A stretch of DNA of 36,231 nt from Gammaproteobacteria bacterium (GCA_024276955.1 JAJRWE010000037.1:1-36231); one strand, 5' to 3'; shown: positions 24,486 to 32,943, numbered from the stretch's first letter. Program-made: numbers and translations. The notes: generated by a model from the letters alone, not told the origin.

Positions 24486-26801
24486 ATGACAAAAAAACAC
24501 CTCCTGCTGGCAATTCTGCTGATCGCCGGCTGGTTTTTCAGCGCCTCTGTACTGGCCGTGGTCGGCCAGGTCGCACCGCCGGCGGCGGCCTATGACGGCA
24601 TCCTGGTAAAATTCAAGCCGGGTGTCAGCCAGACCCGTATCAATCGCGCCTTCAGCGCCGCTGGCTGCCGGCAGAACCGGGGCTTTCGCCCGCGTCTGGT
24701 GCACGGCCTGACCCGCGCCCAGATCAGCCGCGGCAGCTCCATGGCCGCCACCCTGCGCCGGCTGCGCAACAACCGCGACGTGGAATTCGCCGAGCCCAAT
24801 TACCTGCTGAGCGCCTATGCCCAGCCCAATGACCCGCAATTCGACATTCTGTGGGCGCTGCACAATATCGGCCAGAGCGGCGGTGTGGCCGATGCCGACA
24901 TCGACGCCCTGGAGGCCTGGGACCTGCAGGTTGGTGGCGACGTAATCATCGCCGTGGTGGACTCGGGTGTGGATTACACCCACCCCGACCTGACCGCCAA
25001 CATCTGGAACAACAGCGCCGAGATCCCCAACAATGGCCGCGATGACGACGGCAACGGCTATGTGGATGACCTGCGCGGCTGGGACTTCGTCAACAACGAC
25101 AACGATCCCATGGACGACAACAGCCACGGCACCCACATCGCCGGTACCATTGCCGCCCGCGGCAATAATGGCCAGGGCGTGGTGGGGGTCAACTGGTCGG
25201 CACGCATCATGCCGCTGAAATTTCTCACCCGCAGCGGCTCCGGCAGCAGCGCCGACGCCATCGCCGCCATCGACTACGCGGTGGCCAATGGCGCTCGCGT
25301 GATCAACGCCAGCTGGGGCGGAGGACCCTACAGCGCGGCCATGTTCAGCGCCCTCAGCGCGGCCAACGACGCCGGTGTGCTGTTCGTCGCTGCCGCTGGC
25401 AACGACAGCCGCAACAACGACAACACGCCCAGCTATCCGGCCGACTACGACCTGCCCAACGTGATCTCCGTGGCCGCCACCGATGACGCCGACACCCTGG
25501 CCGGCTTTTCCAATTTCGGTGCCAACAGTGTGGACCTGGGCGCCCCCGGTGTGAATATCCTCAGCACCACCCCCGGCAATGGCTACACCAGCTACAGTGG
25601 CACCTCCATGGCCGCACCACAGGTGGCCGGCGTCGCCGGGCTGGTGTTGGCCGCCGATCCGGGCATCCGCATTGCCGCCCTGCGTGCGGCCCTGCTCGAC
25701 GGCACGGACGCAGTGGCCGACCTGGCCGGGCGCACCGTCAGCGGCGGTCGCCTCAATGCCTTCAATGCCCTCGGCGGCAATGCCACCCCGCCGCCCACGC
25801 CAGTGGTCAGCGTAACCCCGGCCGGCGCTAGTGTGGTGGTCGGCGCCAGTGTGCAATTCACCGCCAGCGGCGGCAGCGCGCCCTATGTCTGGTCGGTGGC
25901 CGATGCCGCGGTGGGCAGCATCAGCGCCAACGGCACCTTCACCGCCTTCATCGTCGGCGTTACCCAGGTGACCGCCACGGATGCCAACGGTGTGCAGAGC
26001 CTGAGTGCCACCGTAACCGTCAACGCCACCGACGTGGTCACCATCACGCCCAACACGGCGAGCGTCGGCGTGGGGCAGACCGTGACCTTTGCCGCCACTG
26101 GCGGCAGCGCCCCCTACAGCTGGCGCAGCAACGATCCCAGCATTGCCAGCATCAACGCGATCACCGGCGTGCTCACCGGCCTGAGGCCGGGAAGCACCAC
26201 CGTGTCCGTGACCGATAACGGCAACCGCACCGTGACCTCCGGGCCGGTCAGCGTCACCGACATCAGCGTCAGCCCGTCGACGGCGACCCTCGACGTGGGC
26301 GACAGCCTGCAGTTTAGCGCCAGCGGCGGCAGCGCCCCCTACACCTGGAGCAGCAGCAACCCCGGCGTCGCCGGTATCAACGCCAACGGCCGGCTTACTA
26401 CACTGCGCGCCGGCAGCACGGTGGTCATCGCCACCGACGCCAACGGCCAGCAGGGCTCCACGGCCACCATCACGGTGAACGAGCCGCCGGTGAGCGTCGC
26501 GGTGTCGCCTTCCAGCGGCAGTGTCAACGTGGGCTCAACGCTGCGATTCAGCGCCAACGGAGGCCGCGCACCCTATACCTGGAGTGTCAGTAACGGTTCT
26601 ATTGCCAGCATCGACGCCAATGGCCTGCTGACCGGCCTGGCGGCAGGCAGCGTGGTGGTGACGGCGCGTGATGCCGATGGCGTGTCGGGCAGCAGCGGCA
26701 GCATCACCGTCAACAGCGCCACGACCGGCGGCGGACGGCACGGCCGTGGGGGTCGCGGTGGCGGTCGCCGGGGCGGCATGATGGGCGGCGGGTGGCGCTA
26801 G
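24486..26801 (+). CDS. Secreted subtilisin-like serine protease with four Big-type repeats
   Basis: The 771-residue protein has a Sec signal peptide (KK, hydrophobic core, cleavage near residue 24), an I9-like prodomain (about 35-112, YDGILVKFKPG to VEFAEPNYLL) and an S8 catalytic domain (about 118-430) with D159 in AVVDSGVDYTHPDL, H214 in SHGTHIAGT and S374 in SGTSMAAPQVAG. Residues about 440-745 are four bacterial Ig-like (Big_2 style) repeats of about 75 residues, each with SV.VG...F.A.GG.APY.W and a final ITV. The C-terminus is a Gly/Arg-rich tail (TGGGRHGRGGRGGGRRGG...) without the hydrophobic helix of a GlyGly-CTERM sorting signal. It stands alone, followed by a terminator. Confidence 0.94.
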   Translation: MTKKHLLLAILLIAGWFFSASVLAVVGQVAPPAAAYDGILVKFKPGVSQTRINRAFSAAGCRQNRGFRPRLVHGLTRAQISRGSSMAATLRRLRNNRDVEFAEPNYLLSAYAQPNDPQFDILWALHNIGQSGGVADADIDALEAWDLQVGGDVIIAVVDSGVDYTHPDLTANIWNNSAEIPNNGRDDDGNGYVDDLRGWDFVNNDNDPMDDNSHGTHIAGTIAARGNNGQGVVGVNWSARIMPLKFLTRSGSGSSADAIAAIDYAVANGARVINASWGGGPYSAAMFSALSAANDAGVLFVAAAGNDSRNNDNTPSYPADYDLPNVISVAATDDADTLAGFSNFGANSVDLGAPGVNILSTTPGNGYTSYSGTSMAAPQVAGVAGLVLAADPGIRIAALRAALLDGTDAVADLAGRTVSGGRLNAFNALGGNATPPPTPVVSVTPAGASVVVGASVQFTASGGSAPYVWSVADAAVGSISANGTFTAFIVGVTQVTATDANGVQSLSATVTVNATDVVTITPNTASVGVGQTVTFAATGGSAPYSWRSNDPSIASINAITGVLTGLRPGSTTVSVTDNGNRTVTSGPVSVTDISVSPSTATLDVGDSLQFSASGGSAPYTWSSSNPGVAGINANGRLTTLRAGSTVVIATDANGQQGSTATITVNEPPVSVAVSPSSGSVNVGSTLRFSANGGRAPYTWSVSNGSIASIDANGLLTGLAAGSVVVTARDADGVSGSSGSITVNSATTGGGRHGRGGRGGGRRGGMMGGGWR

Positions 26802-26828
26802 CCTGCCACCGGCACAACGGCAGTCGCG

Positions 26829-26857
26829 CAGGGGGTCCATTGGACCCCCTGTTTTTT
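26829..26857 (+). terminator. Rho-independent terminator of the subtilase gene
   Basis: CAGGGGGTCC and GGACCCCCTG form a perfect 10-bp stem with a 3-nt loop, followed by six T residues at 26852-26857. It begins 28 bp after the subtilase stop. Confidence 0.95.
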
Positions 26858-26919
26858 GCGCGGGATAAAGACGTGTGAAAGGGCGCGTGAATCAGAAACA
26901 GTGGTGGCGCCCAGGCGGC

Positions 26920-27177
26920 TCAGCTCTCCATCAACGCATCCAGCTCGCCGTCCATGTGCAGCTCCGTGAGTTCACTGAAGCCGCCGATCCACTTCCCGTC
27001 GATGGTGATCTGCGGCACCGTGCGGGCGTGGTTGCTGATCTCCAGCATCTCCTTCAGCGCCTCACGATCCTCATCGACACGGGCCTCATCGAAGGGAATG
27101 TGCCACTTGGCAAGCAGTAGCTTGACCTTGTCGCAGATGGGACAGGTGGCGGTGGAGTAAACTTTGATGCGTGCCAT
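26920..27177 (-). CDS. Glutaredoxin family protein
   Basis: The 85-residue thioredoxin-fold protein starts MARIKVYSTATCPICDKVKLLL, with a CPIC dithiol active site (C12, C15), a cis-proline region TVPQITIDGKWIGGFSEL, and a glutathione-binding GG. It reduces disulfides or glutathionylated proteins in the cytosol. The open frame continues upstream to 27267, but ATG 27177 with AAAGG 7 bp before it begins at the usual glutaredoxin N-terminus. It is monocistronic as far as can be seen, converging on the subtilase gene. Confidence 0.93.
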   Translation of the reverse strand: MARIKVYSTATCPICDKVKLLLAKWHIPFDEARVDEDREALKEMLEISNHARTVPQITIDGKWIGGFSELTELHMDGELDALMES

Positions 27178-27432
27178 GGGAAGGCCTTTGGGTGATGAAT
27201 GGATATCGCGGCTGAATGTATTGCCGATGCTGCCGATAGGATAGGGGGATGCGGCGTTTGCGTACATCCTCCCGCGGGGATACGCCCCGCCACGGGAACC
27301 TTTTGCACCGCCCCGGCGTCACCGGGACAGCCGTGAATTGTGACTTGTCACGCTGCGCAGCCAGCGCACAGGGTCTACGCTTCAGGGGTGAATTGAGCAT
27401 GGCAGAAAACCGACGGGACTCAGGACAGACCG

Positions 27433-28023
27433 ATGATGAAACGTGAAGTGCTAGAGAAGAAACTGACGCAACTGAAGGCCAAGCAGCAGTTGATGGAAAA
27501 GGCCTGGAAGGAGGCCGGCAATCGCGAGCTGATCCAGTTTTTTGTCGATATCATGCCGCGCACCCTGGATACGGAACGATGCAGCATCTTCATCCTCGAC
27601 CCGGTGGACGAAAAGGCCTGGCTGCAGTGCGGCACCGGTATGAGCGAAAAACAGCTGCAGGTACCCACCAAAAATTCCATCGTCGGCCGCGTCATCTCCA
27701 GCGGAGTATACGTGGTGGAGACCGACCTGCAGGAACAGGTGGGCGTGCACGACGTAGTGGCGGTGAAGACGGGCTTCATCACCCGCAGCGCCCTGTGTGT
27801 GCCGGTGCATGGTGTGACGACGAAAAAGGTGGTCGGTGCCATCCAGGTGCTGAATAAGAACAACGGCATGTTCGATGGCGAAGACCGTAAGACCCTCGAG
27901 CGCCTGGCTTTCCATCTGGAAATGAATATTGAGAACATCTACCTGCGCCAGGAACTGGCAAAGATCTCACTGGAAATGGGCAAGAAGATCCAGCTGCTGG
28001 AGAAAAAGCTGGGAATCAAATAA
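27433..28023 (+). CDS. GAF domain protein flanked by coiled coils
   Basis: The 196-residue protein has an N-terminal helical segment (about 3-30, KKLTQLKAKQQLMEKAWKEA), one GAF domain (about 30-170, ERCSIFILD, NSIVGRVISSG, SALCVPVHG, VVGAIQVLNKN) and a C-terminal coiled coil (about 172-196). There is no output domain, so it may act as a stand-alone ligand sensor or partner of a kinase or cyclase encoded elsewhere. There is no signal peptide. AGGA is 7-8 bp before the first ATG; a second ATG follows immediately. The 255 bp upstream (27178-27432) has no feature that I can support beyond short GC-rich inverted repeats. Confidence 0.85.
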   Translation: MMKREVLEKKLTQLKAKQQLMEKAWKEAGNRELIQFFVDIMPRTLDTERCSIFILDPVDEKAWLQCGTGMSEKQLQVPTKNSIVGRVISSGVYVVETDLQEQVGVHDVVAVKTGFITRSALCVPVHGVTTKKVVGAIQVLNKNNGMFDGEDRKTLERLAFHLEMNIENIYLRQELAKISLEMGKKIQLLEKKLGIK

Positions 28024-28047
28024 TGGCGCCGTGTGTCCACGTGTCAG

Positions 28048-28161
28048 GTAGGAGCGGGCCATGTCCGCGATGATTTTTCCTTTCGCCACAGATAAAATTG
28101 AAGAAGCGTCTTGAGTCGCGAAGAAAGCCAGAATACTATTCGTAGTTATAGCCGCTCCTAC
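28048..28161. repeat. Inverted pair of REP-like GTAGGAGCGG sequences
   Basis: GTAGGAGCGG at 28048-28057 and its exact reverse complement at 28152-28161 enclose about 94 bp. The left unit continues GCCATGTCCGCGATGA, matching the usual REP form of an arm, short hairpin and CGCGATG. The same family occurs at 20836. The stretch 28162-28340 that follows has an 8-C run at about 28255-28262 but no gene or motif that I can support. Confidence 0.65.
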
Positions 28162-28340
28162 AGGTTAATGTCTTGCCCATCAGGACAGGGCTCATCGTGG
28201 ACATGGCCCGTTCAGCCAGCGAGGGACGCTGAGCATACTCGAAAAGGGCTTTCTTGCCCCCCCCTTGACCACGGGATGTCCGTTTGCAGGCCTGTCCCTG
28301 CGTCACGATAGGCTGCAGCCACATCGGTGCTAGTACTGGT

Positions 28341-28510
28341 TTATACCTGAATCCGTGACTTCATGACGGCGCATAGCACAAGCTCTTGATTTCACAGCGG
28401 TTCAAAAAATGCTCGCTTAACCTATGGGTGAAGCTAAGATTTTTTGATTCCACTGTGTAATCAATATCTTGCACTCTGCATCCGCCCTGAAGTCACGGAT
28501 TCAGGTTATA
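28341..28510. mobile_element. MITE-like 160-bp palindromic element with TTATA target duplication
   Basis: The element core is 28346-28505. Its ends are perfect 18-bp inverted repeats (CCTGAATCCGTGACTTCA and complement), and similarity between the arms continues to the centre near 28425, including TTGATT.CACAG.GG and TCAAAAAAT in both arms. It is flanked by direct 5-bp copies of TTATA (28341-28345 and 28506-28510), as expected for a transposed unit. It has no coding capacity. It ends 30 bp before the gene at 28540 and may supply part of that gene's promoter (TATACT at 28507-28512). Confidence 0.8.
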
Positions 28511-28539
28511 CTTTACGCAACATAATTTGGAGTATAGAA

Positions 28540-28860
28540 ATGAACGCTATAAAAAGCCCAAAAAAATACGTGGGAATTGACAATGACTTAAACGGTGGTA
28601 TGACTGATAGCGGTAAGATAATTCGCGATGCCTGGGTTTTTGAAATCATTCCTGAAACAGCAACTTGTGAAGGCTGGTTAGTCACCAGCATACAGTCACT
28701 CTGGGAAAAGACCAGTGCTGAGTGGGGGAAATATGGTTTCTTGGTCAGCGGCCTGCCGGAAGAGGTTCGACAACGTTTTGAGCGTATCCAAAACGATGCG
28801 ATGAAACGCGCTAAAATAGCGGGTTGGGATCCCGAAAAAGAGGTCGACGAGGACAGTTGA
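28540..28860 (+). CDS. Small uncharacterised protein (106 aa)
   Basis: Starting at ATG 28540, with TTGGAG 7 bp upstream, the product begins MNAIKSPKKYVGIDNDLNGG and contains GKIIRDAWVFEIIPETATCEGW, ending in an acidic EKEVDEDS tail. No signal peptide or membrane segment is seen; it is predicted to be cytoplasmic, mixed alpha/beta. I recall similar short proteins with the VGIDNDLNGGMT...GKIIRDAWVF pattern in other proteobacteria but know of no function. The frame upstream of the ATG runs into the MITE-like element, which excludes a longer gene. Base composition is more AT-rich than its neighbours, hinting at transfer. Confidence 0.75.
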   Translation: MNAIKSPKKYVGIDNDLNGGMTDSGKIIRDAWVFEIIPETATCEGWLVTSIQSLWEKTSAEWGKYGFLVSGLPEEVRQRFERIQNDAMKRAKIAGWDPEKEVDEDS

Positions 28861-29019
28861 TTCTCGTAAGAAAGATTGACCACATTAAGTCGAGTGTTCT
28901 GCCCCCATGTTTCGGTGAACAGCCGAATTAGGGCTTATACTAAATATTCCTGGATTTGACCCCATACTCATACTTCTCATACTTGCTCTATCCATCAAGG
29001 CGGGCGGGAAATATGCGTA

Positions 29020-29676
29020 TCAACCACCCCCACACCCGCCCCCACACCCGCCCCCGCCGGCACATCCAACACCGCTGTCACCGCCCCCGCAGCTGCTGCT
29101 CAATCCATGGTTGTCAGATAGGGATCGATACCGGCCTTCGATACCCTGATCAAGGGCATATTTGTAACCATCGAGAATCTGTAATTCTTCATCGATGACA
29201 AAAAGTAGTGGCAGCCGCGAAGGTGATCGGTAGTCGATACCCTCGTAGTCACATGACAATCGCCAACATCTCCCCAGCCCTTTGATCATGTCATCCGTGG
29301 ATTTCATTTCAGATGCCGGCGTATGGTGAAGGAAGCCACCCAGGCCGTGATCGCAGAACTCCTTGTACCGGCGTGTATGGAGGATGAATTCGTGCCAGAC
29401 AATATCCACCACTTGCGATGGCATGGAAACCATCTGTCCGTTTCGACGGTTGCAAATAATGAAATAGGTTTTGAGCGCGGAAATGGCACGCTGAACATCG
29501 TCGTTACTCAGGTGCGGGTATCTTTCGATCACCTTCTCCTGGATGGTTTCCGGGAAATCGTATACTTTGATGTATCCAGGGCCGCGATACCGAAAGTTCA
29601 TCCCCACGACGAGGAGGCGGCGTAAAATAATCGCCACTATTCCGCCGATAATATAGGGGCTAATGCCGTCCATCAT
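29020..29676 (-). CDS. Gly/Cys-tailed protein with WHxFILxTxxYxxFC motif
   Basis: The 218-residue protein has one N-terminal membrane segment (about 6-25) and a soluble domain with the pattern VVDIVWHEFILHTRRYKEFC followed by GGFLHHTP. This resembles the WH...Y..FC core of glycine-rich-domain (DUF1399/GRDP) proteins, though the match is from memory. The last 26 residues are almost only Gly, Ser and Cys (four Cys, including CAGGGGCGGGCGGG), a possible metal- or cluster-binding or cross-linking tail. Its start codon directly follows the stop of the beta-barrel gene, so the two are translationally linked. Function is unknown. Confidence 0.8.
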   Translation of the reverse strand: MMDGISPYIIGGIVAIILRRLLVVGMNFRYRGPGYIKVYDFPETIQEKVIERYPHLSNDDVQRAISALKTYFIICNRRNGQMVSMPSQVVDIVWHEFILHTRRYKEFCDHGLGGFLHHTPASEMKSTDDMIKGLGRCWRLSCDYEGIDYRSPSRLPLLFVIDEELQILDGYKYALDQGIEGRYRSLSDNHGLSSSCGGGDSGVGCAGGGGCGGGCGGG

Positions 29677-30267
29677 TCAGTCGAAATGATACGTAGCAGT
29701 GAAGTTGAAATGCTTGCCGCCGGCTTCACCATTGAGGCCGCCCAACGTCACGTCCGCAGTGGATATGCGGCCCAGAAAACCAATACTCCACGCATCCGAA
29801 AGCAGGGTGTTGATACCGGCTCCAAGCCAAAATCCATTGCCTGAATCACTATCGGAAGCCGTACCGGAATAGTAGCCTGTTACCTCAGCGGAAAGCTTCG
29901 CTGTCACCCTCATCAGGCCGGCCTCGATAAAAGGACGAATCCGATTCTCGGCCAGGTACTTTCTGACACCCAGGCCGATCTCAGTGGTGTTCCCCTTAAT
30001 TCTCAGGGTGTAACCGGGGCCGTATGCCGTTGCTGAACCCTCCGATGTCAAGTAGCTGGCAATCGCGGTGACAGGCCATCCCGGGCCCTGAAATTCGATG
30101 CTGAAGCCGGCTTCCTGTTGTGACTCAACCGGCCGCCAGTTGTCAGCCTCCAGGGACTTGTTGCCATACATGATAGTGAAGCCGCCAGCTGCGAAAGCCG
30201 GACTTGCAGATGCTGTCAGAAAAGCGCTCAACAGATAGTTTTTAAATCTCCGGTTATTCTTGTGCAT
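29677..30267 (-). CDS. Small outer-membrane beta-barrel protein
   Basis: The 196-residue product (ATG 30267, GGGAG 7 bp upstream; an ATG at 30273 is too close to that site) has a Sec signal peptide ending SPAFA|AGG near residue 27. Repeated amphipathic strands follow (GFTIMYGNKSL, GFSIEFQG, TEIGLGVRKYL, IRPFIEAGL, GFWLGAGINTL, SIGFLGRIS), and the C-terminus is HFNFTATYHFD, near the aromatic end signature of outer-membrane proteins. About eight strands are predicted, as in OmpW/OmpA-barrel-like proteins; I cannot assign a specific family. It heads a two-gene unit and has candidate BtsR-type repeats upstream. Confidence 0.8.
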   Translation of the reverse strand: MHKNNRRFKNYLLSAFLTASASPAFAAGGFTIMYGNKSLEADNWRPVESQQEAGFSIEFQGPGWPVTAIASYLTSEGSATAYGPGYTLRIKGNTTEIGLGVRKYLAENRIRPFIEAGLMRVTAKLSAEVTGYYSGTASDSDSGNGFWLGAGINTLLSDAWSIGFLGRISTADVTLGGLNGEAGGKHFNFTATYHFD

Positions 30268-30352
30268 ATCCATTCTCCCTCGTTAGCGGGACGTCGATCC
30301 CATTTGTCGTCAGGCTACTTATGAGCGGATCAGGGAAAAAAGGTAAATTTCT

Positions 30353-30401
30353 CGAGTGGTAGTACTGGTGTCTAAGTGGTCGATAGGGGCATGTGAGCGG
30401 T
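30353..30401 (-). promoter_or_regulatory. Candidate LytTR (BtsR-like) operator upstream of the barrel gene
   Basis: Read on the minus strand: ACCGCTCA (30401-30394), 13 bp, ACCACTTA (30380-30373), 12 bp, ACCACTCG (30360-30353). The first two are perfect matches to ACC(G/A)CT(C/T)A, the repeat I recall for E. coli BtsR/YehT with a 13-bp spacer, and the third matches 7 of 8. Orientation is towards the barrel gene at 30267. The divergent sensor gene begins at 30463. Confidence 0.6.
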
Positions 30402-30462
30402 TTTCCTTTTTTGCGCCGCTGTGCAATCCTCTTCAGCACGGGTGAGAAAAGGAGAACCCTCA

Positions 30463-32190
30463 GTGCAGGACATTTTATTCCTCGAGCACATCGCCCCGCT
30501 GTTGCAGCATGTGCTCGTGTTTCTTGGCATCGCCTATCTGTTTACCAAGACGCCCGTGTTTACCGCGCTGGTGAATAATTCACTGACCCTGCCGGACAAG
30601 GCCGTTATCTACCTGCTGTTCTCTGGCTTTTGCATTCTGGGTACGACTTTCAGCGAGCCATCTCTTCAGTCGGAGGACGCCATCGCCAATACGCGGGCCA
30701 TCGGCGCCGTGCTGGGTGGATTGCTGGGTGGGCCGCTGGTTGGCATTCTGGTGGGTATCACGGGAGGTGTGCACCGGGTGATCAGCATGTCTTCCATTGA
30801 TGACCCGGTGAATTTTATCGATACCGCCTGTGCCACGGCTACGGTATTTGAGGGAACGCTTGCTGGATTCGTGCATCATTATTTTTTCCGCAAAGGGAAA
30901 ATGAATGTCCTCTTTTCGCCACGGCTTGCCTTTACCGTGGCACTGATCGCCGGGTTTGGGCATGTGCTCATCATCCTGCTGTTTGGCGCGCTTGCCAGTG
31001 AGTTCACGATGGCCTGGAACATTGAGCAGGAACTCGCCTTGCCCATGTTGATCGCCAATCCCGCGGGCGTGGCCCTGATCATCTACATGATCCGTGAACA
31101 GAAGCGGGCCTGTGATGACCTCGGCAGCAGCGGCAAGGCATGGCAGATAGCGAACAAGACGGCGGGTATTGTCTACAGCCGGTTCAACCAGGAGGCGTGC
31201 CGGCAAATGGCCCAAATCATCCAGCAGGAAACCAATGTCGGTGCCGTCGCCATCACCAATCGGGAGGAGCTGCTGGCCTTTTCCGGTATCGGTGAGGATC
31301 ATCACCAACCGGGGTCACGCATTTCATCCGGGGATACCTTGCGCGCCATGGAGGAAAACAGGGTTATATTTATCGACGGAACCAGCCGTTCCTATCGCTG
31401 CGGGATAAAAAATGACTGTGAGCTGGGTTCGGCATTAGTAATCCCACTGAGAGATGATGCCGTCAATGAGGTCATTGGTGCCATCAAGCTTTATGAGCAG
31501 AGGAACAAACTGTTCCGCAACATCAATCGTAAGCTGGGCGAGGATATTGCCCACCTGTTGTCAGGGCGGATTCTGGCCGGGCGTTATGAATTGCAGCGTG
31601 AGCTGCGTATTCAGGATCAGTACCGGCTTCTCACGGCACAGGTCAACCCTCACTTTCTTTACAATGCGCTAACGACCATTGGCCACATTGCCGGTAATCA
31701 GCCTGGTCGGGCGAAGCGTCTGCTGCATCATTTATCAGATTTCTTTCGCAAAAATCTCGGCTCCTCGGCGGATACAAGCACCTTGAAACATGAACTCGAA
31801 CACGTGGAATCCTATCTCGAAATAGAAAAGGCCCGCTTCGAAGGGCGGTTGCACGTCACAGTCGATGTGCCGGAGCATTTGTATGAACAGACAGTGCCGG
31901 TTTTTACCTTGCAGCCCATCGTCGAGAATGCGATAAAGCATGGCACCAGTGAGTTGATCCATGATGGTCGTATCGGTATCCACTGTAGTGAGGATGCGCA
32001 AGGCTTTACCCTGATCGTGGAAGATAACGCCGGGCTGTACGATGCGAACCATGCAAAAGGTTTCGGGCTGCAAATTGATGAACGTATCAAGATACGCCAT
32101 GGCAGTGGATATGGTGTCGATATTCAGTGTGAGCCTGAGCAATGGACGAGAGTCAGCATACGTCTGCCCAAGGGAAAACAAGCCGCATGA
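30463..32190 (+). CDS. LytS/BtsS-type membrane sensor histidine kinase
   Basis: The 575-residue kinase from GTG 30463 (AAGGAG 8 bp upstream) has an N-terminal 5TMR-LYT membrane region (about 1-210, with GAVLGGLLGGPLVGILVGITGG), a GAF domain (about 230-375) and a His_kinase plus HATPase_c module. The phosphoacceptor is H397 in AQVNPHFLYNALTTI, and PIVENAIKHG is the N box. This is the layout of E. coli BtsS (YehU), a high-affinity pyruvate receptor. A frame upstream to ATG 30421 exists but lacks a ribosome-binding site. Its stop overlaps the response-regulator start as ATGA. The signal it senses here is unknown. Confidence 0.9.
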   Translation: MQDILFLEHIAPLLQHVLVFLGIAYLFTKTPVFTALVNNSLTLPDKAVIYLLFSGFCILGTTFSEPSLQSEDAIANTRAIGAVLGGLLGGPLVGILVGITGGVHRVISMSSIDDPVNFIDTACATATVFEGTLAGFVHHYFFRKGKMNVLFSPRLAFTVALIAGFGHVLIILLFGALASEFTMAWNIEQELALPMLIANPAGVALIIYMIREQKRACDDLGSSGKAWQIANKTAGIVYSRFNQEACRQMAQIIQQETNVGAVAITNREELLAFSGIGEDHHQPGSRISSGDTLRAMEENRVIFIDGTSRSYRCGIKNDCELGSALVIPLRDDAVNEVIGAIKLYEQRNKLFRNINRKLGEDIAHLLSGRILAGRYELQRELRIQDQYRLLTAQVNPHFLYNALTTIGHIAGNQPGRAKRLLHHLSDFFRKNLGSSADTSTLKHELEHVESYLEIEKARFEGRLHVTVDVPEHLYEQTVPVFTLQPIVENAIKHGTSELIHDGRIGIHCSEDAQGFTLIVEDNAGLYDANHAKGFGLQIDERIKIRHGSGYGVDIQCEPEQWTRVSIRLPKGKQAA

Positions 32191-32900
32191 TCAGAACCAT
32201 CATTGTCGACGACGAACCTCACGCCTGCGAGGATCTGAAAACAAAAATCGAATTGGATGACGCCTTTACCGTCATTGGAAAATGTGCCAATGCCTTTGAG
32301 GCGGTCAGGGACATCAATCGTGAACGACCCGATATCGTTTTTCTGGATATTAAAATGCCGAAAATTTCCGGCATTGAAATGCTTGCCATGCTGGACAGAG
32401 ATCACATGCCCCGCATTGTCTTTGTCACAGCCCACGGTGAATATGCCATCGAGGCCTTTGAAAGCAATGCCATCGATTTCCTGCTCAAGCCGGTAATGAG
32501 TGATCGCCTGGCCGTCACCCTGGCGCGGCTCAAGGAAGATCATCAGCCGCAGTCTGCCGTTGCCGAGGCCTTTCCCACCGACCTGCAATTCGTTCCCTGC
32601 TATCAAGGCGCCCAGTTCTATCTGGTGAATGCCAAGGAGATCATCCATGCCCACTCCGAGCCGACGACCGGCGTGCAACTGCTGACAACGAGCGGCAAGA
32701 CATTCCAGACCAGCGTTTCCCTCAAGGTTTTCGAGGACAACAGTCCCTTGCTGCGTTGCCATCGTCAGCACTTGATCAATCCCGAATACATAAAATATAT
32801 CGAGCGGCTGGAGAATGGCCTGGGCAGGATCCATACCTACGGCGATTACACAATTCCCGTTAGTCGGCGCTATATGGACGACTTCCCCTCTATCGGCTGA
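32187..32900 (+). CDS. LytTR-type response regulator (BtsR-like)
   Basis: The 237-residue protein has a receiver domain (acidic DDE at 8-10, phosphoacceptor D54 in VFLDIKMPKISG, VTAHGEYAIEAF, LLKPV) and a C-terminal LytTR DNA-binding domain (about 135-235: VNAKEIIHAHSE, FEDNSPLLRCHRQHLINPEYI). Length and order match E. coli BtsR/YehT (239 aa). Translation is coupled to the kinase by a 4-bp overlap. ACC-type repeats lie just downstream, before the transporter gene, and also upstream of the barrel gene, so these are its likely targets. Confidence 0.92.
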   Translation: MIRTIIVDDEPHACEDLKTKIELDDAFTVIGKCANAFEAVRDINRERPDIVFLDIKMPKISGIEMLAMLDRDHMPRIVFVTAHGEYAIEAFESNAIDFLLKPVMSDRLAVTLARLKEDHQPQSAVAEAFPTDLQFVPCYQGAQFYLVNAKEIIHAHSEPTTGVQLLTTSGKTFQTSVSLKVFEDNSPLLRCHRQHLINPEYIKYIERLENGLGRIHTYGDYTIPVSRRYMDDFPSIG

Positions 32901-32943
32901 CTGGCCAAGCCCCCTACCGCTATTTCACGGTGGCCTGTTCGGT

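Noticed and set aside
24483-25856. 457-codon open frame antisense to the first subtilase
   Set aside because: It is the mirror of a Gly/Ala-rich GC-rich gene, has no recognisable domain or ribosome-binding site, and the sense strand has complete catalytic motifs. The same applies to long antisense frames at 777-1772, 11756-12610, 19551-20564 and 35332-36123.
28136-28324. 62-codon reverse frame in the repeat-rich gap
   Set aside because: It runs through a REP unit and has no start signal or recognisable domain; it could be a gene remnant but this cannot be supported.
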